Part shown: positions 58,977 through 64,000 of the stretch, piece by piece
Position numbering within the stretch: the first letter of the stretch is position 1
Layout: the number at the start of each line of letters is the position of its first letter
Virus record (IMG/VR): IMGVR_UViG_3300044655_001189
Span: 1-64,000 of that record
Origin: a virus
Direction: 5' to 3' (one strand)
DNA: 64,000 bases
Notes under the pieces: generated by a model
Database searches by the model: none
What the model was told of the DNA's origin: nothing
The model's input: only the letters and a program-made list of their open reading frames with translations
Made by a program: the position numbers and the translations under genes

Positions 58977-60463
58977 ACTTTACTATTGTTCGTGACCAGA
59001 ATGCTAAGAAAACCAACATGAAATTGTTGGCTGATACCAAAGTAGCAATTGGTAAATGCTTGAATGCTCACCTATGTCGGCACATGAAGTATGCGCGTAT
59101 TGGTCGCATCAATAAGAACGAACAATGCAGCGTATATGAGTTGACCAATTTGTACAATGCATTAAGCTCTCCGTTGTCATTTGCTGATGGAGTAGGTATG
59201 CAAGGTAGTTGGGATTTATTGAGTTACAGCGAAAATGGTATTGTCACTACCGATGTACCAGATGGGTATGTCACATTGGTAATAGGTGAAACTCAAATGC
59301 TACCAAATTTTGCAATGGATGGTAATTGGGTTGATTATACACAAGTGGACTTCTATACCATTACGCATTACAATATTGTGGACAACATCACCGTTACGAT
59401 TGTCTATAATATTGATGGCACTCTTACTGCAAGCTGGACTAACGACAGAATTACATACATACTCATTTTTGAAAGAGTAGTTGAAGAAGCTAAAGACTGC
59501 TGTGTAACCCGTGAGGACATCATTGCTGCTTACTGCCATGTGATTAACTACTGTGGCTGTACTCCTGTGGTGGTAGGTGAGTTTCCTGATTTTCCAGAGC
59601 CACCAGAATGTTCATGTGCTGATGGAATTACTTTTTGGCTTCCGTATTCCACGGATAATGCTTTATTGGTATATTTGGGTTTGTATTTCTCTTACAGTGA
59701 TACTGTACGAGGTTATTGCGTATTTACGTATAAAACTGAAAAGGGAGAAGCTACTTTAAGTTACAATGAAACTTTATCACAATGGGAACTTTCAGAACCT
59801 GAAGGCGTAATTGGTACATCACCTGATTTAATTGGTACAGAATGGGTTGTTAATTATGGTGATGGTGACTGGACCATTTTGGGTATAACTGAATGTGGAA
59901 ATACATTAGAAACACTTTGTATAAGTGTAATTACAGAAGATGGAAGTATAAAACATGAGTTTTTCCCATTACGAGATGCTACTACTTTATTGACAGTAGC
60001 ATATGGTGGACTTGGTGATGGCGAATTGTATGCAGTTGATGCAATTAGTGATTATTGGGTATTAGAAGTTCTGGATATTACTGGGAATGATTGCTTAGCT
60101 AGTGTACATAAAATTTACGCACCTATAGATGAACCTCCACTTGGAACTTATATAGATGCTTGCCATAGAAAAATAATTATTTCGAATGGTCCATGTACTG
60201 AACTGACTGCTTGTGATTTGTTCTATGTTCAATCAGCACAGAAGCTAGGTGAATTAAAAATGGGTCCGCATTCAATAGAACTTGCTGTAACGGGTGGAAC
60301 TGGACCATATACTTACGAATGGTTTAGCGATGCTGGAATGACTGTATTAGTTGCTACTACATCTACAATTGGAAGTCTTAGTTGTGGTAATCAAAGATGG
60401 TTTAGAGTGACCGATTCATTAGGTTGTACTTTTGAGGACTCACGAAGCATTATTTGCACATGA
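58970..60463 (+). CDS. Tail adhesin-like protein with SprB-type repeat (497 aa)
   Basis: A 497-residue protein starting with a TTG at 58970 (decoded here as Met; LDFTIVRDQNAKK follows). First ~180 residues have Cys and mixed motifs (CVTREDIIAAYCHVINYCGCTP). A proline-rich cysteine linker follows (PDFPEPPECSC). The last ~60 residues (TGGTGPYTYEWFSDAG, then WFRVTDSLGCTFEDS) fit the SprB / PKD-like Ig-fold repeat found in Bacteroidetes surface adhesins. Such domains bind host polysaccharide or protein, so this is likely a host-recognition tail protein. The start is uncertain; an ATG at 59020 exists. Confidence 0.6.
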   Translation: MLDFTIVRDQNAKKTNMKLLADTKVAIGKCLNAHLCRHMKYARIGRINKNEQCSVYELTNLYNALSSPLSFADGVGMQGSWDLLSYSENGIVTTDVPDGYVTLVIGETQMLPNFAMDGNWVDYTQVDFYTITHYNIVDNITVTIVYNIDGTLTASWTNDRITYILIFERVVEEAKDCCVTREDIIAAYCHVINYCGCTPVVVGEFPDFPEPPECSCADGITFWLPYSTDNALLVYLGLYFSYSDTVRGYCVFTYKTEKGEATLSYNETLSQWELSEPEGVIGTSPDLIGTEWVVNYGDGDWTILGITECGNTLETLCISVITEDGSIKHEFFPLRDATTLLTVAYGGLGDGELYAVDAISDYWVLEVLDITGNDCLASVHKIYAPIDEPPLGTYIDACHRKIIISNGPCTELTACDLFYVQSAQKLGELKMGPHSIELAVTGGTGPYTYEWFSDAGMTVLVATTSTIGSLSCGNQRWFRVTDSLGCTFEDSRSIICT

Positions 60464-60936
60464 GATTAAATCACAGATTCAATTTGCAAGAGTACGTTTC
60501 TAAAAGCGCGTATCTTAAGTATGGTGACCAATCTTCGCGATTCATTTGCCCAACTTTGCTTGAAGTTGATTTACTACTTTGTAAATTAGTAGAAGCCGAA
60601 CTTGGCCATGCTGTAAGTTGTACCATCAATAACTGGTCAACTGGTGGTGATAGGGTTGCAAGTGGATTAAGAATGGTTGGAGAGCCACATTACTCAATAA
60701 CATCTTCTCATGCATGGGGTAGAGGTTCTGACAAGCAGTTCTCTCATAAAGAAACTAAAGCTCGCATTGCAAATAATATCATCTACAATGTAGTCTTAAA
60801 CAATCAAGGGGCGTTATACTTGGCTGGTATGCGTAGAATAGAACACATAGATGATGCTCCAACGTGGTTACATTCGGACACGCTATGGACTCCTGATGAA
60901 TTTGTAAATAAAATACAGGTAGTACGTGCTAAGTAA
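60460..60936 (+). CDS. Endolysin, M15-like peptidase
   Basis: A 158-residue protein, start ATG 60460 (MRLNHRFNLQEYV), overlapping the previous stop as ATGA. Contains SSHAWGRGSD (His84, Asp91) and WLHSD (His138, Asp140), the S-x-H-x-x-G-x-x-x-D ... H-x-D zinc and active-site layout of M15 D,D-carboxypeptidase / L-Ala-D-Glu endopeptidases. These cut peptide bridges of peptidoglycan at lysis. Position before the spanin-like genes supports an endolysin role. No signal peptide, so export would rely on a holin. Confidence 0.8.
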   Translation: MRLNHRFNLQEYVSKSAYLKYGDQSSRFICPTLLEVDLLLCKLVEAELGHAVSCTINNWSTGGDRVASGLRMVGEPHYSITSSHAWGRGSDKQFSHKETKARIANNIIYNVVLNNQGALYLAGMRRIEHIDDAPTWLHSDTLWTPDEFVNKIQVVRAK

Positions 60937-60970
60937 AGCATTACAAGTCACAAGAAAAATTCTACAAAGG

Positions 60971-61387
60971 ATGACTAATCAACCGAGTGACTTAAATACC
61001 ACCAAATTTGATAAGTATTATCAGTATATTGAATTGATTTCAGTGCTTTTAATTGTTGTCATAACAGGTTATTGTGTAGTGATGTTGGTATTACAAGAAG
61101 GTAAAAGCAAAGAGTCTAATCAATTCAAACCAGAAACTGTAGACTTGACTATACCCAATGCAAAAATTGCACAACTTGAGTTAAAAATTCAAGAGAATGA
61201 GGTAATCATCAATCAACTTCTTAAATCCTTAGCCAAAAAAAAAGCAAATGAAAAACGTGACGTTATTGATTATGTTGGTGTTGAGTACTTGGACTCTACA
61301 GGCATCGATAATAAAGCCAGAGCAATCATACTACTTGCCGATAGTCTTAGAAGGACCGGACACTCTTGGTACGAGCCTATACCTTGA
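60971..61387 (+). CDS. Inner-membrane spanin-like protein
   Basis: The start ATG at 60971 (MTNQPSDLNTTKFDKYYQ) gives 138 residues; an upstream GTG at 60926 would extend into the endolysin gene. A single membrane segment (IELISVLLIVVITGYCVVML) near residues 16-36 is followed by a charged helical, coiled-coil-like periplasmic part (ELKIQENEVIINQLLKSL). This is the i-spanin shape. The next gene starts 140 bases before its end in another frame, as in Rz/Rz1-type pairs. Function as outer-membrane disruption is inferred from architecture. Confidence 0.65.
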   Translation: MTNQPSDLNTTKFDKYYQYIELISVLLIVVITGYCVVMLVLQEGKSKESNQFKPETVDLTIPNAKIAQLELKIQENEVIINQLLKSLAKKKANEKRDVIDYVGVEYLDSTGIDNKARAIILLADSLRRTGHSWYEPIP

Positions 61388-61745
61388 AGGAGATACATTA
61401 ATTTGCTTTACAGCAGATGAATGGAATGCTATCCAGTATGGATTGATTGGATGGACTGCTATGTCACAATTAGCTACAATTCGATTAGACATAATTGAGC
61501 AGCAAGATTCACTCATTACAAAATATATAGACCAAAGCATCACTTGCGATTCAATTATACAGCAAGAGCAATTTAAGTCTGATGAATTAACTTTTGGATT
61601 GAGGCGTTCTAATGCACGATTAGCTGTGAGTGAGAGCAAACTAGCTAAGATAGAGAAACGAAGGAACACATGGCGCGTGGTAGCGTTAATGAGCATTACT
61701 TTCAATCTGATTGGAATAGCATTAGGAGCTGCTTTAATTAAGTAG
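61248..61745 (+). CDS. Overlapping spanin-partner-like membrane protein
   Basis: A 165-residue protein starting with a signal-peptide-like leader (MKNVTLLIMLVLSTWTLQAS). It has a central helical region with charged coiled-coil-like stretch (ARLAVSESKLAKIEKRRNT) and a C-terminal membrane segment (VVALMSITFNLIGIALGAALI). The first 140 bases overlap the previous gene in another frame. The overlap mirrors lambda Rz/Rz1, although a lipobox Cys is not obvious and there is a C-terminal anchor. So it may be a variant (unimolecular or inner-membrane) spanin partner. Confidence 0.55.
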   Translation: MKNVTLLIMLVLSTWTLQASIIKPEQSYYLPIVLEGPDTLGTSLYLEGDTLICFTADEWNAIQYGLIGWTAMSQLATIRLDIIEQQDSLITKYIDQSITCDSIIQQEQFKSDELTFGLRRSNARLAVSESKLAKIEKRRNTWRVVALMSITFNLIGIALGAALIK

Positions 61746-61768
61746 TCTTTTTAGGTTTTTTTTATTTA

Positions 61769-61776
61769 TACTTTTG
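61769..61776 (+). promoter_or_regulatory. TAnnTTTG box after lysis genes
   Basis: TACTTTTG lies 25 bases upstream of the ATG at 61802, in the only gap of that region. Confidence 0.5.
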
Positions 61777-61801
61777 GCCAATCATTTAAAAAACAAACAT
61801 C

Positions 61802-62179
61802 ATGAGTGTAGTTACATGGATTTCCAATTCAATGCACAGGGCGTCACCAAATCGCTTGTCAGGTATTTTCAGACTAGGTCCAATATTATATGGCGTACAA
61901 GATGATGACGCTCTTAGTTTAGGTCAATTAAAAAGCTTTCAAGGGTCAATCCTTCCAGTAATGAGTCAAATTACAGGACAGACTATTGATCAAGGAATTA
62001 CCACTATAATTCATGGAGCAGGACATCCTGCAAAACATATAACTTTTATTGGTAACGATGGTTGGCCAATGTATGTAGCTTGGCAACCAACAATAGGACA
62101 TGAAAGTGAAAGTATTACAGTTAGTTCTTTGGAAGAATTTACTGATGTAACTATAGACGTAATTGCATACACCATTTAA
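61802..62179 (+). CDS. Hypothetical protein (125 aa)
   Basis: A 125-residue protein starting MSVVTWISNSMHRASPNRLSG. Beta-rich with GNDGWPMYVAWQP and an acidic end. Located between the spanin-like and tail-fibre genes, so may be a small tail or chaperone protein. No family recognised. Confidence 0.6.
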   Translation: MSVVTWISNSMHRASPNRLSGIFRLGPILYGVQDDDALSLGQLKSFQGSILPVMSQITGQTIDQGITTIIHGAGHPAKHITFIGNDGWPMYVAWQPTIGHESESITVSSLEEFTDVTIDVIAYTI

Positions 62180-62200
62180 TAACCAAACAAAACCAAAGCT

Positions 62201-63310
62201 ATGAAAGCACAAAAACAATTCGGTAGTATGATTTTGATATTTACAGCCATAATGATGGCAATAGGTTTTGGCAAAGCCAATGCTCAGGTTTACAAAGTAT
62301 CTACTGATATGAGAGTTAGTGGAGAACTTGAAGTGATTGATAGTATAAAAACTCGTGTTGGTTATTTTCAATGGAATGGCTCTGCATGGGAAAGTGCTGG
62401 CGTTGGTATACCAAAACTTAGTGATGTTCTTTTTCAAGGAAACAATACAGATGGATATAACATCAACATAAGTGATGGTGACCAAATTTATTTTGACAAT
62501 GGATCTAGAATACGAAAAGGCATTACTGATATGAGCAATGGTGGTGCAAAAGGAGTAGCTTTAGTTTGCTCTATTGACTATGAATTAAAATGGGAAGCTG
62601 GACGCCTTTACATTCTTCAACAAGATGGATTTACTATTCGGGAAGTCAGATATAATTTTACAATGACTCCAACGGTAAACGATGATGCTACAAAAGGATT
62701 TGTGATTGGCAGTAAGTGGGTTATGGATGATGGACTTGAATATATATGCGCAGATAGCGCGACAGGTGCAGCCGTTTGGAATTATGCAGCACGATGGGAG
62801 CAAGTTGGTGGAATTATTACAACACTTACAGCAGATACCGTTTTTATACCAAATTTAAACGTAGATGAATTCGCTTTATACTCGTATAGTCCTGATTCAG
62901 GTGATGTATTAACTGCTGTAGACCCTACAGGTCACGCTCAATGGCAAGCACCTGCATACTCATCAGGTACATATACGCCAACAGCTACTTCTATAACCAA
63001 TATCGCATCGTCAACATCACGTAAAAGTAATTGGTCAAGAGTTGGTAATATTGTAACTGTGGCTGGTACAGTAACTCTAACTACTTCAGGAAATGGATCA
63101 ACTGAACTAGGTTTATCACTTCCAGTTCCTAGTAATTTTGGAACGACATACGAGGCTTCTGGTAACGCTATAGCTATAACAAGCGCAGGTCATCCTGCTG
63201 TAATTTATTCAAATGTGGCTAACGATTATGTTGTATTACTATTTGACCACAATGGTCCAACAGCTTCCGATAATTTCAGATATACTTATAGCTACGAAAT
63301 ACTTGAATAA
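62201..63310 (+). CDS. Tail-fibre-like protein with signal peptide
   Basis: A 369-residue protein. The N-terminus (GSMILIFTAIMMAIGFGKANAQVYKV) is a typical Bacteroidetes signal peptide with ANAQ cleavage site. The central and C-terminal parts are beta-rich fibre type: YTPTATSITNIASSTSRKSNWSRVGNIVTVAGTV fits a receptor-binding fibre tip domain seen in many tail fibres. The signal peptide is unusual for a tail fibre, since tail proteins normally assemble in the cytoplasm. It may be an exported protein that masks receptors, or a gene captured from a host surface protein. Fibre identity is strong on pattern, export unproven. Confidence 0.6.
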   Translation: MKAQKQFGSMILIFTAIMMAIGFGKANAQVYKVSTDMRVSGELEVIDSIKTRVGYFQWNGSAWESAGVGIPKLSDVLFQGNNTDGYNINISDGDQIYFDNGSRIRKGITDMSNGGAKGVALVCSIDYELKWEAGRLYILQQDGFTIREVRYNFTMTPTVNDDATKGFVIGSKWVMDDGLEYICADSATGAAVWNYAARWEQVGGIITTLTADTVFIPNLNVDEFALYSYSPDSGDVLTAVDPTGHAQWQAPAYSSGTYTPTATSITNIASSTSRKSNWSRVGNIVTVAGTVTLTTSGNGSTELGLSLPVPSNFGTTYEASGNAIAITSAGHPAVIYSNVANDYVVLLFDHNGPTASDNFRYTYSYEILE

Positions 63311-63316
63311 TTAGTT

Positions 63317-63556
63317 ATGGAAACAATTTTCAAGTCATCTGCCAGAATACGTTTGTTCTTAGCGTTAATACTTATACCGCCTGCAATGGCTTATTTGTTT
63401 ATAGCATCCTTTGGGCATGTTCCAGAAGCTAATCAAAACACTGTTAGCACTATTGTAGGCTTTATACTTGGTAGTATTCTTGGATCTATAGCCACATATT
63501 ATTGGGGTTCTAGTCAGGGTAGTGCTGATAAGAATAAACCATTGTCTGAATCATAA
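63317..63556 (+). CDS. Holin-like membrane protein (79 aa)
   Basis: A 79-residue protein with two membrane segments (about residues 11-31, FLALILIPPAMAYLFIASFG, and about 42-63, TIVGFILGSILGSIATYYWGS), a short loop and a charged C-terminus (SQGSADKNKPLSES). Size and topology match class II holins, which make the inner-membrane hole that releases the endolysin. It follows the fibre gene by 6 bases. A holin role is inferred. Confidence 0.65.
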   Translation: METIFKSSARIRLFLALILIPPAMAYLFIASFGHVPEANQNTVSTIVGFILGSILGSIATYYWGSSQGSADKNKPLSES

Positions 63557-63597
63557 GCAAACTAATTCACGTCTTACTAAGTAAGCAACAATAAATC

Positions 63598-63605
63598 TAC
63601 ATTTG
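63598..63605 (+). promoter_or_regulatory. TAnnTTTG box before the 97-aa gene
   Basis: TACATTTG ends 16 bases before the ATG at 63622. A CTTAC/GTAAG hairpin without a T-run lies just upstream (63573-63585). Confidence 0.5.
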
Positions 63606-63621
63606 TCTAAACACATTAGCC

Positions 63622-63915
63622 ATGCCAAGCACAGAAGAAATATACTTATCAAGAATTGAAAAACATCTAGCGGTGTCTAGGGGTATTGCTGGAAGTCAAA
63701 TCATTATAGGTGGAGGTACGCCTGATGTAGCTACAGGAAACATTATTGCTATTGAGTGCATTGGCACTACGTATGAGCTTGGTGTTGTTGTAGGTAACTG
63801 TGATGGTTTATCAGGAGCCACGTTGCTTGTGCCTAAAACTATTTACGGACAGTTCAGCTCTGTAGAAGCTGGTCCTGCAGCTACAGATGTATTCTTAGTT
63901 TATTTCGGAATCTAA
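63622..63915 (+). CDS. Hypothetical protein (97 aa)
   Basis: A 97-residue protein starting MPSTEEIYLSRIEKHLAVSRG. Glycine- and beta-rich (GGGTPDVATGNIIAIECIGT), with the appearance of a small tail-associated protein. Its stop overlaps the next ATG (TAATG). No family recognised. Confidence 0.6.
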   Translation: MPSTEEIYLSRIEKHLAVSRGIAGSQIIIGGGTPDVATGNIIAIECIGTTYELGVVVGNCDGLSGATLLVPKTIYGQFSSVEAGPAATDVFLVYFGI

Positions 63916-64000
63916 TGTTACAGATAGGCTCTTCCAATTTAGGTCAACTGGGTGGTACTCCTTCAATTCCTTTATCAATCAATGGAGCATCAGCAGAAAC
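63915..64000 (+). CDS. Partial tail-type protein, cut by window edge
   Basis: An open frame from ATG 63915 (MLQIGSSNLGQLGGTPSIPL) to the window end. Ser/Gly/Leu-rich like a fibre or baseplate protein N-terminus. Its start overlaps the previous stop as TAATG. The rest lies outside the window. Confidence 0.5.
   Translation, partial: MLQIGSSNLGQLGGTPSIPLSINGASAE

Noticed and set aside
1-64000. Recoded TAG or TGA stop codons, as in some crAss-like phages
   Set aside because: TAG ends the capsid gene and TGA ends others cleanly at gene borders, with no genes interrupted by in-frame stops.
1-64000. CRISPR arrays, insertion sequences, integrase or attachment sites
   Set aside because: No regularly spaced repeats, transposase or integrase motifs seen in any frame; nothing indicates a temperate element in this window.

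Overview
The window looks like part of a tailed, podovirus-type bacteriophage genome. The most likely host is a member of the Bacteroidetes, and the gene layout resembles the crAss-like phages (Crassvirales). Four things point there. Terminase, portal, scaffold and capsid genes lie in a row, followed by ring-type connector genes, an IHF-like gene and a very large stabilisation or muzzle-type protein. A 4309-residue protein carries the DxDGD signature of a multisubunit-type RNA polymerase and a HExxH metalloprotease site. The rightward genes carry the Bacteroidetes -7 box TAnnTTTG. One tail gene ends in an SprB-like adhesin repeat. The crAss-like assignment is inference from family knowledge; no database search was possible. 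TAG, TGA and TAA all act as stops, so I see no stop-codon recoding.

Layout. Positions 1-20480 are transcribed leftward. The far left (1-11720) is a tight replication, recombination and DNA-processing operon: nucleotidyltransferase, DUF932 protein, ParB-like protein, RecE/Cas4-type PD-(D/E)XK nuclease, RuvC-type resolvase, NinB-like protein, SSB-like protein with an acidic tip, Sak4-like ATPase, HU-like protein and DnaB-like helicase. From 11720 to 18300 follow many small accessory genes. Most are separated by short gaps that hold a hairpin (terminator or structured RNA) and an identical octamer, TCACTATC on the coding strand. From 18600 to 20480 lie small accessory genes, including a kinase-like mini-protein and a possible phosphoribosyltransferase. 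A 566-base gene-poor divergent control region (20479-21044) separates the two halves.

Positions 21045-64000 are transcribed rightward: packaging (24371-26868), portal, scaffold and capsid (26868-31586), connector and tail genes (31622-40841), three low-complexity putative ejection proteins and the giant RNA polymerase/protease polyprotein (40847-58392). After these come cysteine-rich tail proteins, then a lysis cassette (M15 peptidase, overlapping spanin-like pair, holin-like protein) interleaved with a tail fibre.

How it may work together: the giant protein would be carried in the virion and injected, and its polymerase would start transcription of the leftward early genes, possibly from the repeated TCACTATC sites. 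The rightward late genes would instead be read by host polymerase from TAnnTTTG boxes. This two-promoter model is the most interesting hypothesis in the window. The octamer and box counts are seen directly; the enzyme-to-promoter link is inference.
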